Positions 34,140 to 42,170 of a DNA stretch of 46,186 bases are shown piece by piece. Below the pieces are notes generated by a model. The model saw only the letters and a list, made by a program, of their open reading frames with translations. It had not been told where the DNA came from and did no database searches. The number at the start of each line of letters is the position of its first letter. Within the stretch, counting starts at the first letter, position 1. This DNA is from Clostridium sp. CAG:590 (GTDB lineage Bacteria; Bacillota; Clostridia; Lachnospirales; Lachnospiraceae). The position numbers and the translations under genes were made by a program. The stretch is from assembly GCA_000431135.1 (NCBI GenBank), contig HF987830.1, positions 1-46,186 on the forward strand, in the 5' to 3' direction.

Positions 34140-35126
34140 CTACCAGAGTGTATGCCATTTTCCTTTTCGGTCTGCCTGTTGCCGTTTGACCGGATCCGCC
34201 TTACAATTCTCACACAGTGTTCCGGTTCGGATAGGTGCACCACATACCGCACACGGAACCCGGACAGAAGAATTCTTCGGGATCTCCAGATATTCATCCC
34301 GGAAAAAATATTCGATGATCCGTCTTGGAACTCCCGTATCTCTCTCTATTACGGATGCAGACGTTGCCCCTGCCTTCTCTAAGTAATTCCGTATTGTCTG
34401 AAAATCATCATAGTTCTCTCTTCCGCATCTGACACACCGGTAAGTTCCGATCGTTATATTTTCCAAATCCTTACATCCACAATACTGGCATGCCAATGGA
34501 ATCCGGTTCATCCGCAGCGCATTCGAATTTCCCCGGTTACTGTTCCTTCCGGATGCTGTTGTAATGCTGAGAACCCGGTTCTTGGGATCCCCCTGTTCCA
34601 ATGCGATCTGCGAAGTTCCGGCTGCAACATTCACTTTATCGCCCGCTGCAACCGAATGCTTTCTTGTTACCATTCCATTGGAATGCACCTGACCATTTGC
34701 TTCCACACCGGATTGTTTCAATTCCGGAATGATCTGATAGATCTGTCTTCGAAGATCATCAAATGCACCTTCCGGATTATGTGCAAAGGATATCATCTGC
34801 ACATTATTCAGATAAAACCGAAATGTATCATTCAATACAACCTCCCGGATCTCAAACGGAATAATGGTCTTCCGGTTACAGATTGCATTATCAATCTCCT
34901 TTTCCACCCAGATAGAGTCCTGCGATGTCGGAGAAAGTACTAATAAAAATAAGCTACATTGCTGAATTGCTTTGGGTATCTCCCGCGCATAACTTGACCC
35001 CGCCGGTATCATTTCCGGTGCCTTCCAATAACTTACCCCTATCTGATCTAACTGTTTTATAATTCGCTTCACAAATTCCGAATCTCTCGAACTATAACTT
35101 ATAAAAACGGAATGCTCTTGTGCCAT
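34140..35126 (-). CDS. TIR domain protein with zinc ribbons and winged-helix region
   Basis: 328 residues from ATG 35126, which has GGAGG close upstream; an in-frame ATG seven codons earlier has none. Residues 4-135 are a TIR domain: HSVFISYSSRD, SYAREIPKAIQQC, and DSIWVEKEI with the Glu (E77) that is catalytic in NAD-cleaving TIRs. A low-complexity linker (about 145-205) follows. Residues 215-328 hold a zinc ribbon (CQYCGC...CVRCG), a winged-helix-like stretch (IRNYLEKAGATSASVIERDTG) and a second ribbon (CAVCGAPI...CENC), an arrangement like the flagellar-operon protein YvyF. It may cleave NAD or act as an adaptor; the cofactor role is inferred from family. Confidence 0.88.
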   Translation of the reverse strand: MAQEHSVFISYSSRDSEFVKRIIKQLDQIGVSYWKAPEMIPAGSSYAREIPKAIQQCSLFLLVLSPTSQDSIWVEKEIDNAICNRKTIIPFEIREVVLNDTFRFYLNNVQMISFAHNPEGAFDDLRRQIYQIIPELKQSGVEANGQVHSNGMVTRKHSVAAGDKVNVAAGTSQIALEQGDPKNRVLSITTASGRNSNRGNSNALRMNRIPLACQYCGCKDLENITIGTYRCVRCGRENYDDFQTIRNYLEKAGATSASVIERDTGVPRRIIEYFFRDEYLEIPKNSSVRVPCAVCGAPIRTGTLCENCKADPVKRQQADRKGKWHTLW

Positions 35127-35156
35127 ACTTCTTCCTCCTGCCTGCATCCATTTCTT

Positions 35157-36161
35157 TCATGATGCTACCACCCGGTTCCTTCCGGATGTCTTTGCCTGAT
35201 ACAACCGGGCGTCTACTTTTTCTACATTCTCCTGCATATTCAGGCCACTCTCTAATTCTCTCACTCCAAACGACATTGTGATATGGATCTGTGACTCTTC
35301 AAACTCACAAACCGTCTGTTCTACTTCTTTTCGAATCTTCTCTGCCAACATCATTGCCGTAGTCTCTGTACAATTCCGAAGCAGCATAACAAATTCTTCC
35401 CCACCCCAGCGGGCAACCTGTCCATTACCGGCTACCGAAGTCTTAAGCAGTTCTGCTACCGATACCAGAACAGCATCTCCTGCATTATGGCCATAATTAT
35501 CATTCACCTGCTTGAAGAAATCAATATCGCACATAATCAGTACTGCCGTTTCATCCTCTGACCTGTCTTTGCTAATCTCGCTATAATACTCATCAAAGCC
35601 CCGCCGATTCTTCAGGTGGGTAAGCGGATCTAACTGTGTCTCCTCGTACAGAATATGTGATTCCAACGTTTTCCCACAAAATACAGCCGCAAATGTTAAA
35701 TGCTTCACATCCTGCTCATCAAACACACTTTGACCGTCCGCCCTAATCTTATTGATTGCCTGATATGCTCCTATCACCTTACCTCTGGCATTCGTAACCG
35801 GCAAACACAAAATGGACTTCGTCGTGTATCCGGTATCCTTATCCACCTGCGGATTAAATCTTGTATCTTCATAAGGATTATTGATCACAATCGTCTCCTT
35901 GTTCTGAATAGAAGCGCCTACAATTCCGGATCCCTCCGGCACAATAATCCGCTCACTGCCAAGAGCTGCTAATGTCCAATATTCTTTCTTTGCACGATCC
36001 CAGTACCAGAATGAAGCCCTCTCTGCATTGACAAGAGTTCTTCCCAAATCTGTCAGCAGACGGATTGTTGGTATAAATTCTTTCTCTTCAATCAGCTGAT
36101 TCATATAATAAAAGATCTTCTCCAGCATCTCCTCTGCCTGCAATGGTTTGTTATTCTCCAT
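35157..36161 (-). CDS. GAF-GGDEF diguanylate cyclase
   Basis: A 334-aa cytoplasmic enzyme making c-di-GMP from two GTP. Residues 20-170 are a GAF domain (RASFWYWDRAKKEYWTLAALG, GIVGASIQNKETIVINNPYEDTRF, SILCLPVTNARGKVIGAYQAINK) for an unknown small ligand. Residues 178-330 are GGDEF: DPLTHLKNRRGFDEY, CDIDFFKQVNDNYGHNAGD and the active loop RWGGEEF (GGEEF 253-257). The RxxD inhibitory site is absent (AGNG in its place), so feedback by c-di-GMP is not expected. First gene of the signalling operon, with GGAGG 7 nt upstream. Confidence 0.95.
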   Translation of the reverse strand: MENNKPLQAEEMLEKIFYYMNQLIEEKEFIPTIRLLTDLGRTLVNAERASFWYWDRAKKEYWTLAALGSERIIVPEGSGIVGASIQNKETIVINNPYEDTRFNPQVDKDTGYTTKSILCLPVTNARGKVIGAYQAINKIRADGQSVFDEQDVKHLTFAAVFCGKTLESHILYEETQLDPLTHLKNRRGFDEYYSEISKDRSEDETAVLIMCDIDFFKQVNDNYGHNAGDAVLVSVAELLKTSVAGNGQVARWGGEEFVMLLRNCTETTAMMLAEKIRKEVEQTVCEFEESQIHITMSFGVRELESGLNMQENVEKVDARLYQAKTSGRNRVVAS

Positions 36162-36208
36162 ATTCTATCCTCCAAGCCTTTGTATGCAAGTCCTATCAAG
36201 GTCTTCTC

Positions 36209-36991
36209 CTAAGATAAAAAGCCCTTATAATTCCGTTCTAAATATTCTAATGACCTCCTCTGATTCTCCGGCGATGTTGTCTCGATCAACACACCGGAAT
36301 CCGGGAAATACTTCTCCCGATATGTCATAAATTGACTCCAGTTAATATTGCCATCTCCAACTGCCAAATGGAGATCCTTCCGGAAGTCATTATCGTTGAT
36401 ATGCACATGTTTGATATACGGAGCCAGTCCTGTTACCCATGTCTCCATCGGTGTATGGGAAATACTAGCATGTGCATAGTCAAAACATACCCCGTAGTTT
36501 CCATATGCACACAACCGCTCCGACATTGCCATCATGATGTCCGGATCGGTATCAAACATATTCTCTAAATAGATCTCTGTATCCGGATATCGTTTCAGCA
36601 GGCATTCTACATACTGTGTTGTCATATCCACCGCTCTTTTGTCATATTCCACACCGGAAAGCATCGGACTATAATTCGTGTGAAATACGACTCCCTTCAC
36701 ACCCAACCGTACTGCCGCCTTCATACTCTGCTCCATACGCAATTCCGAAATCTCCCGGATCCGCGGATCATAACTGAATACCACAATATCAAAAAAAGCC
36801 CCATGCATCGTACTGCCGGCAGGCAATCCTTCCTGCTGATAAAAGGCGATCAACCGTTCCATCTCATCCGGATTCTCCAATACATCCGGATTGTAAAAAT
36901 CATTCACCTCAAACCCTACATTATACTCTCTTGCCAAAGACTTATATTCTTCTATATTCTTTGCAAGTGATACGATCAATACCTGTCCCAT
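36209..36991 (-). CDS. Sugar phosphate isomerase/epimerase (TIM barrel)
   Basis: A 260-aa xylose-isomerase-like/AP-endonuclease-2-type TIM barrel. Metal-binding residues are seen in EIYLENMFDTDPD, VCFDYAHASIS, HVHINDND and the C-terminal GVLIETTSP. Length fits the sugar isomerase/epimerase group rather than endonuclease IV. The substrate is unknown. It sits 47 nt ahead of the diguanylate cyclase on the same strand, with no clear terminator between, so some read-through into the signalling operon is possible. Confidence 0.88.
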   Translation of the reverse strand: MGQVLIVSLAKNIEEYKSLAREYNVGFEVNDFYNPDVLENPDEMERLIAFYQQEGLPAGSTMHGAFFDIVVFSYDPRIREISELRMEQSMKAAVRLGVKGVVFHTNYSPMLSGVEYDKRAVDMTTQYVECLLKRYPDTEIYLENMFDTDPDIMMAMSERLCAYGNYGVCFDYAHASISHTPMETWVTGLAPYIKHVHINDNDFRKDLHLAVGDGNINWSQFMTYREKYFPDSGVLIETTSPENQRRSLEYLERNYKGFLS

Positions 36992-37093
36992 AATACCCCT
37001 TCATCCTTACATTTTCATGTCTGACTTACTGTTCTCATTATACTCTTTTACCATGAGTAAATCAACGAAAATTGGTGAACGGATTGTGACTGC

Positions 37094-37122
37094 TTGAATA
37101 AATATTTCATCTACGATATAGT
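37094..37122 (+). promoter_or_regulatory. Promoter of the glycerol-1-phosphate dehydrogenase gene
   Basis: TTGAAT at 37094-37099, a 17-nt spacer and TATAGT at 37117-37122, about 60 nt upstream of the ATG. Confidence 0.55.
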
Positions 37123-37184
37123 ATAAAAAAGAAAGCATTTTATCCTGTTACAAACAGCATTTACAGTCAAAGGAGATATATATT

Positions 37185-38255
37185 ATGAGTAAGCAAAACA
37201 ATTCCTATATTGCAATTCCAACGTTGTTAAAAGTTGAACCCGGCGCCCTTGATCAGCTCGGAAGCTATTTTAGGGAAGGACATATTCAAAAGGTTGTCAT
37301 TTTTTTTGGAAACGGACTGATTGATATGTTCGGTTCACGCGTCATGAAATCTTTATCCGATGCCAATATCGAAGTATTAGAATATCAGGAACTGGATTCC
37401 GTCAAATTGGAAGATATTACCTCACTGGCATTTACCCTGCCGGTCAAAACACAGGCAGTGATCGGCATTGGCGGTGGAAAAGTAATTGATGCCGCAAAAT
37501 ACATGGGATTTCTTCGCAAACTTCCATTCATCAGTATACCGACCTCTGCATCCAGTGATGGATTCTCCAGTGCAAGTGCCTCTCTTCTCATAGAAGACCG
37601 CCGTAATTCCGTTCCTGCCAAAATGGCATACGGGATCATCGCTGACACCGAAGTGATCAAGAGTGCGCCGGATCGTTTTCTCTATTCCGGAATCGGAGAT
37701 ATGGTTTCAAAGATTACTTCCCTTTACGACTGGCAGTACGAAGAAGATCATGGTTATGATGAAGTAAATGATTTTGCAATGATGATCGCAAAAAAAGCGG
37801 TAAACAGCTTTGTCCGTACCCCCTTTGAAACGATCAAGGACAATCTGTTTTTGAAAGAATTACTGGACTCTCTGGCAATGAGCGGTATTGCAAATGAGAT
37901 TGCAGGCAGTTCTGCCCCGACCAGCGGCAGTGAGCACCTTATCTCCCACGCACTTGACAAACTCCTTCCAACTCCTCAGCTTCATGGCATCCAGGTCGGC
38001 ATCGCCACCTATCTGATGAGCCTTGTTCAGGATCACCGGTACAAACGTATCCACACCATTCTTACCGACACCGGTTTCTTTGACTATGTGAGTACATTGG
38101 ATCTGGATATTACCGACTATGAGAAAGCGATTGATCTTGCACCAAGCATCAAGCCTTTCCGACACACTTATCTACATGAGGAAAAATACCGTACACTCGC
38201 CAAACAGATCCTGCATGAAGATGAAACATTACAGCGTATCTTCCACACTGCATGA
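37185..38255 (+). CDS. sn-Glycerol-1-phosphate dehydrogenase-like protein (EgsA/AraM family)
   Basis: A 356-aa NAD(P)-dependent metal dehydrogenase that reduces dihydroxyacetone phosphate to glycerol-1-phosphate in its best-known relatives. Motifs are IGIGGGKVIDAAKYMG (nucleotide loop), ISIPTSASSDGFSSASASL (metal Asp), SGSEHLISHALDKL (metal His) and PTPQLHGIQVG (second His). Length matches bacterial AraM. In Bacillus the product feeds archaeal-type prenylglycerol ether phosphates; whether a partner synthase exists here cannot be seen. AAAGGAG is 8 nt upstream. Confidence 0.88.
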   Translation: MSKQNNSYIAIPTLLKVEPGALDQLGSYFREGHIQKVVIFFGNGLIDMFGSRVMKSLSDANIEVLEYQELDSVKLEDITSLAFTLPVKTQAVIGIGGGKVIDAAKYMGFLRKLPFISIPTSASSDGFSSASASLLIEDRRNSVPAKMAYGIIADTEVIKSAPDRFLYSGIGDMVSKITSLYDWQYEEDHGYDEVNDFAMMIAKKAVNSFVRTPFETIKDNLFLKELLDSLAMSGIANEIAGSSAPTSGSEHLISHALDKLLPTPQLHGIQVGIATYLMSLVQDHRYKRIHTILTDTGFFDYVSTLDLDITDYEKAIDLAPSIKPFRHTYLHEEKYRTLAKQILHEDETLQRIFHTA

Positions 38256-38276
38256 TTCCACAGGTGAGGCAGTTGT

Positions 38277-38305
38277 TTGCGTTTGCATGCAGGATAGTAT
38301 ATAAT
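38277..38305 (+). promoter_or_regulatory. Promoter of the NSS transporter gene
   Basis: TTGCGT at 38277-38282, a 17-nt spacer and exact TATAAT at 38300-38305, with the ATG 30 nt downstream, giving a short leader with AAAGGAG. Confidence 0.65.
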
Positions 38306-38335
38306 AAAACGTATTTTTAATTAAAGGAGATTTTT

Positions 38336-39808
38336 ATGGAACGAGAAAAATTTGGATCCAGATTAGGGTTCATCCTGGTGTCTGCCGGGTGTGCAATTGG
38401 ATTGGGAAATGTATGGAAATTCCCGTATATGTGTGGACAATATGGTGGTGCTGCCTTTCTTTTGATCTATTTGTTGTTTTTGGCAATCCTCGGTTTTCCC
38501 ATTATGGTATGTGAATTTTCAGTAGGACGTGCCAGTCAGAAAAGCTGTGCTACTTCATTTAAGGTATTGGAACCGGAAGGAACACGCTGGCATAAGTACA
38601 GTTATATCGGTATGGCCGGTAATTACCTGCTTATGATGTTTTATACCACGGTAGCTGGCTGGATGCTCTATTATTTCTGGCGGAGCCTTTCCGGGGAATT
38701 TACAGCCACACCACTTAGCACAGAACAGATTTCCAATAAATTCAACAACCTATTGCAATCCCCTGCCACTTTGACATTCTGGATGATCCTGACTGTTATC
38801 CTTGCATTTGGGATCTGCTCCCTTGGTGTGCAAAAAGGAGTTGAAAAGGTCACAAAGATCATGATGCTGTTGTTACTTGGTCTCATTGTTATCTTAGCTG
38901 TTCACTCGACTTTGCTGCCGGGTGCAGGAGAAGGAATTCGTTTTTATCTCGTTCCTGATTTTCATAATATGTTAGAAAAAGGAATCAGCAATGTAATATT
39001 CGGTGCCATGTCACAGGCATTCTTCACATTAAGTATCGGCATGGGTTCTATGGCAATCTTTGGCAGTTATTTAGACAAAAGCCGCTCCCTGACCGGTGAA
39101 GCATTTAGCATTACCATATTAGATACATTCGTTGCCCTGATGGCCGGTCTGATCATCATTCCTGCCTGTTTTTCTTACGGAATCGAACCGGATGCCGGAC
39201 CTTCCTTAATATTCATCACACTGCCAAACATCTTTAACCAGATGACCGGTGGACGGATCTGGGGAAGTCTCTTTTTCCTGTTTCTGTCCTTTGCCGCTTT
39301 GTCTACCGTTATTGCTGTTTTTGAAAATATCATCTCTTTTGCGATCGACTTATGGGGATGGTCACGCAAAAAGGCTGTTATAGTTAACATTCTGGCAATT
39401 ATTGTATTGTCTATGCCATGTGTGCTTGGTTACAACATGTTATCCGGATTCCATCCATTAGGCTCCGGTACTACAATCATGGATCTGGAAGACTTTTTGA
39501 TCTCAAGTAACGTCCTTCCGTTAGGTTCCCTCGTTTATGTGATGTTCTGTACTACCCGGTATGGTTGGGGGTTCCAGAACTTCTTAACGGAAGCAGACGC
39601 CGGTAACGGGCTTCGTTTTCCGCATCAATTGCGTTGGCATATGACCTATATTATACCCGCGGTAGTCGTATTTATTTATCTGAAAGGATATTATGACCTG
39701 TTTGCACCACAAGGTTTATCTTATCTGATTCCATGGATGTGCATCGCCGTGATCTTCCTTTTATTCATATTCTCACTTGCCCGCTGCAAGAATAACACAA
39801 AACATTGA
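38336..39808 (+). CDS. Neurotransmitter:sodium symporter family transporter (LeuT-like)
   Basis: A 490-aa Na+-coupled amino-acid-type transporter with about eleven or twelve membrane helices. The family start is clear: REKFGSRLGFILVSAGCAIGLGNVWKFPY (TM1, with the unwound Na+/substrate region), then GGAAFLLIYLLF and GFPIMVCEFSVGR. TM6 is seen in FFTLSIGMGSMAIFGSYL and TM8 in SFAALSTVIAVFE. The substrate is probably an amino acid but not identifiable. It has its own promoter. Confidence 0.95.
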   Translation: MEREKFGSRLGFILVSAGCAIGLGNVWKFPYMCGQYGGAAFLLIYLLFLAILGFPIMVCEFSVGRASQKSCATSFKVLEPEGTRWHKYSYIGMAGNYLLMMFYTTVAGWMLYYFWRSLSGEFTATPLSTEQISNKFNNLLQSPATLTFWMILTVILAFGICSLGVQKGVEKVTKIMMLLLLGLIVILAVHSTLLPGAGEGIRFYLVPDFHNMLEKGISNVIFGAMSQAFFTLSIGMGSMAIFGSYLDKSRSLTGEAFSITILDTFVALMAGLIIIPACFSYGIEPDAGPSLIFITLPNIFNQMTGGRIWGSLFFLFLSFAALSTVIAVFENIISFAIDLWGWSRKKAVIVNILAIIVLSMPCVLGYNMLSGFHPLGSGTTIMDLEDFLISSNVLPLGSLVYVMFCTTRYGWGFQNFLTEADAGNGLRFPHQLRWHMTYIIPAVVVFIYLKGYYDLFAPQGLSYLIPWMCIAVIFLLFIFSLARCKNNTKH

Positions 39809-39881
39809 CAATAAAAGGATTGCATTTCCTATTGTAACTCTCTCGGAAAGTAGGAACAAATTGAATTGGTAAATACCACAT

Positions 39882-39932
39882 TGAAAGGCCATTTTATTTT
39901 AATTCGAATGAATAAAATAAAATGGCCTTTCA
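39882..39932. repeat. 20-bp perfect inverted repeat between NSS and TspO genes
   Basis: Arms at 39882-39901 and 39913-39932 (TGAAAGGCCATTTTATTTTA and its complement) flank an 11-nt loop. No T-run follows on either strand, because the A/T part is near the loop and the G/C part at the base. It ends 12 nt before the TspO ribosome site, so it could be a stem in the TspO leader, a weak terminator of the transporter mRNA, or a relic of a small repeat element. Confidence 0.85.
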
Positions 39933-39960
39933 TATACTAGCAGTAAGGAGGTGTGTCCAC

Positions 39961-40425
39961 ATGAAAAAAATTCAATGGAAAAATCTGATTACAGCCGTTG
40001 CCATTCCCCTTGCTACCGGCGGGCTTTCCGCTCTGCTCACAAAAAAGGCGATGGATTCATTTGAAATGTTGAACCAACCGCCTCTTTCTCCACCCACATG
40101 GCTGTTTCCTGTGGTGTGGACGATTCTCTATATATTAATGGGAATTGCTTCCTATCTGGTAGCAACCTCCAGTCAGAAAAATGATACTGCCCTGACACTT
40201 TACGGCATCCAGTTATGCTTTAACTTTCTCTGGACGTTGATCTTTTTCAATATGGAGTGGTACTTGTTTGCATTTCTCTGGTTAATCGGCTTATGGATCC
40301 TGATATTGCTAACTACCATCGCATTCTATCGCATCTCAAAGCCCGCGGCCTATATGATGATTCCCTATCTGATCTGGGTTACCTTTGCCGGATATCTCAA
40401 TTACGGAATTTATCTGTTAAATTAA
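39961..40425 (+). CDS. TspO/MBR family membrane protein
   Basis: 154 residues from ATG 39961, with AAGGAGG 10 nt upstream; an in-frame ATG at 39922 lies inside the preceding hairpin and lacks a site. Five membrane helices. The family's Trp/Pro-rich stretch LNQPPLSPPTWLFPVVWTILYILMGIASYL is intact, as are WTLIFFNMEWYLFAF and YLIWVTFAGYLNYGIYLLN. TspO proteins bind porphyrins and other ligands and respond to stress; the ligand in anaerobic Clostridia is unknown. Confidence 0.93.
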   Translation: MKKIQWKNLITAVAIPLATGGLSALLTKKAMDSFEMLNQPPLSPPTWLFPVVWTILYILMGIASYLVATSSQKNDTALTLYGIQLCFNFLWTLIFFNMEWYLFAFLWLIGLWILILLTTIAFYRISKPAAYMMIPYLIWVTFAGYLNYGIYLLN

Positions 40426-40440
40426 GATCTCTGCAAACAT

Positions 40441-41379
40441 TTAACGTATCTTTGCATACTCTTGTACCTGTTCTAACACCATCTGTACCAGCCGGTCTCT
40501 TGCCTCTACACTTGCCCAGGCAATGTGCGGTGTGATCAGCAGTTTCCGGCTGTCTTTAATCCGTAACAATGGATTGTCTGCAGCAATCGGTTCTTTGCAT
40601 AATACATCCAGTCCCGCTGCTGCAAGTTCTCCATTTTCCAAAGCATCAAACAGATCCTTTTCCACTACGATCGGTCCACGTCCCACATTCAGAAAGATTG
40701 CAGAAGATTTCATTTTCGCAAACGCTTCTTTATTCATGAGATTCTCGGTATATTCATTCAACGGTGCATGTACGGATATCACATCCGATGCCGCTAACAA
40801 CGTATCAAAATCCACCTGTTCATATCCATCCTGTGGTGCTGCACCAGATGCAGAATAATAGATCACCTTTGCTCCAAACACCTTCGCGATCTCTGCCACT
40901 CTTCTGCCAATCGTTCCAAGACCGATTATTCCCCATGTTTTTCCTTTTATCTCCGCAAATCCATTCGCAAAATGTGTGAACAACGGACTCTTTTCATATG
41001 CTCCATCTTTCACATACTCATCATAATACCGTAACTTTTCCAACAGATAAAACAACATCGCAAATGTATGTTGCGCAACCGCTTCCGTGGAATAACCGGC
41101 TACATTATGCCAGATAATTCCCCTGCTCTCCAGATATTCTTTATCCAGATTATTCGTCCCTGTCGCTAAGACACAGACCAGCTTGAGATTCTTTGCATTT
41201 CCAACTGTCTGCTCGTTGATCAGTACTTTATTAACTATGATTACCTCCGCATCTTTCACCCGTTCCGGCACTTCTTCTGTTGCAGAATAGGGATATCGAA
41301 CCACTTCTCCCAGCTTTTCATATCCGGACCAGTCTACATCTTCTCCTACCGTTTGTGCATCTAATACAACAATCTTCAT
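40441..41379 (-). CDS. D-2-hydroxyacid dehydrogenase
   Basis: 312 residues from ATG 41379 (MKIVVLDAQ); an ORF extension of 14 codons upstream overlaps the neighbouring gene and is not needed. NAD-binding GLGTIGRRVAEIAKVFGAKVIYY, the catalytic Arg in NVGRGPIV, Glu in GLDVLCKEP and His in ITPHIAWAS are all present. Specificity is not determined; relatives include hydroxypyruvate/glycerate and lactate-type enzymes. It follows an SDR gene by 17 nt, suggesting a two-gene redox operon. Confidence 0.92.
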   Translation of the reverse strand: MKIVVLDAQTVGEDVDWSGYEKLGEVVRYPYSATEEVPERVKDAEVIIVNKVLINEQTVGNAKNLKLVCVLATGTNNLDKEYLESRGIIWHNVAGYSTEAVAQHTFAMLFYLLEKLRYYDEYVKDGAYEKSPLFTHFANGFAEIKGKTWGIIGLGTIGRRVAEIAKVFGAKVIYYSASGAAPQDGYEQVDFDTLLAASDVISVHAPLNEYTENLMNKEAFAKMKSSAIFLNVGRGPIVVEKDLFDALENGELAAAGLDVLCKEPIAADNPLLRIKDSRKLLITPHIAWASVEARDRLVQMVLEQVQEYAKIR

Positions 41380-41396
41380 CTTCCTGACATTCCTTT

Positions 41397-42170
41397 CTAT
41401 AAATGCTGCTGCAATAACCAAATCTTCATCATCAGACGCTGCGGAAGTAATTTAGCAACCGCATGCGCCGTCTTCACATACAATCCATATACAGAGATAT
41501 CTTTATTTTTGTCTGCATCACGAATCGCCTTCTCCGCCACCACATCCGGAGTAACCATCATCCGGAAACGACTGGTTGCTTTATCCGCGCCGATCAATCC
41601 CTTGTCGATCAGATCCGTCTTCATCCATCCCGGGCAGACTGCCGTTGCTACAATCCCCCGATCTCTCAATTCAACATTTAATGCTCTCGTATAATTCCGG
41701 ACAAACGCCTTTGTCGAACTATAGATATTCTGATATGGCAATGGCTGAAAGGATGCCTGCGATGCAATATTGATCAGATGACTTCCTTTCTTCATATATG
41801 GAATACAGATCAGTCCCATAGCAACCAATCCATTGATATTAAGATCAATCATATTGCACGACTCCTCTATCGACAGATCATTATAAGAACAGAATCTGGC
41901 AAAACCGGCATTATTGATCAGATACTGAATTGACACATTCTCATGTTGAAGGATCTCCCCAAACTGCTTAATCTGTTTCCGGTCAGACAGATCTTTTGAA
42001 AAAGTTCTGACCTTTTCTCCATATTCCTCGGTCAAAGCCTGCAGTTTCTGCTCATTTCTTGCAATTGCCCAGATCTCGTCCAATTCTGACCGTTCTGCCA
42101 ATATCCTTACAAATTCTTTTCCTAATCCGGCACTTGCCCCCGTTATAATTGCAATTGTTTTATTCTTCAT
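41397..42170 (-). CDS. Short-chain dehydrogenase/reductase (SDR)
   Basis: A 257-aa classical SDR: ITGASAGLGKEFV (cofactor loop), LINNAGFARF, the Ser in INIASQASF, catalytic YQNIYSSTKAF (Y-x-x-x-K) and the VCPGWMKTDL loop. The C-terminal extension is hydrophobic and basic (KTAHAVAKLLPQRLMMKIWLLQQHL) and may associate with membrane or lipids. Substrate unknown. AGAGGA is 9 nt upstream. Confidence 0.92.
   Translation of the reverse strand: MKNKTIAIITGASAGLGKEFVRILAERSELDEIWAIARNEQKLQALTEEYGEKVRTFSKDLSDRKQIKQFGEILQHENVSIQYLINNAGFARFCSYNDLSIEESCNMIDLNINGLVAMGLICIPYMKKGSHLINIASQASFQPLPYQNIYSSTKAFVRNYTRALNVELRDRGIVATAVCPGWMKTDLIDKGLIGADKATSRFRMMVTPDVVAEKAIRDADKNKDISVYGLYVKTAHAVAKLLPQRLMMKIWLLQQHL

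Noticed and set aside
31534..36161. Pycsar/CBASS-type anti-phage system (cyclase plus TIR effector)
   Set aside because: The cyclase has a receiver domain and E/N pocket residues, the TIR protein has no recognisable cNMP-binding domain, and no mobile or defence genes flank it. Kept only as an alternative within the operon finding.
40432..40456. TGCAAA/TTTGCA hairpin between TspO and the hydroxyacid dehydrogenase as a terminator
   Set aside because: Six base pairs, 13-nt loop and no T-run.
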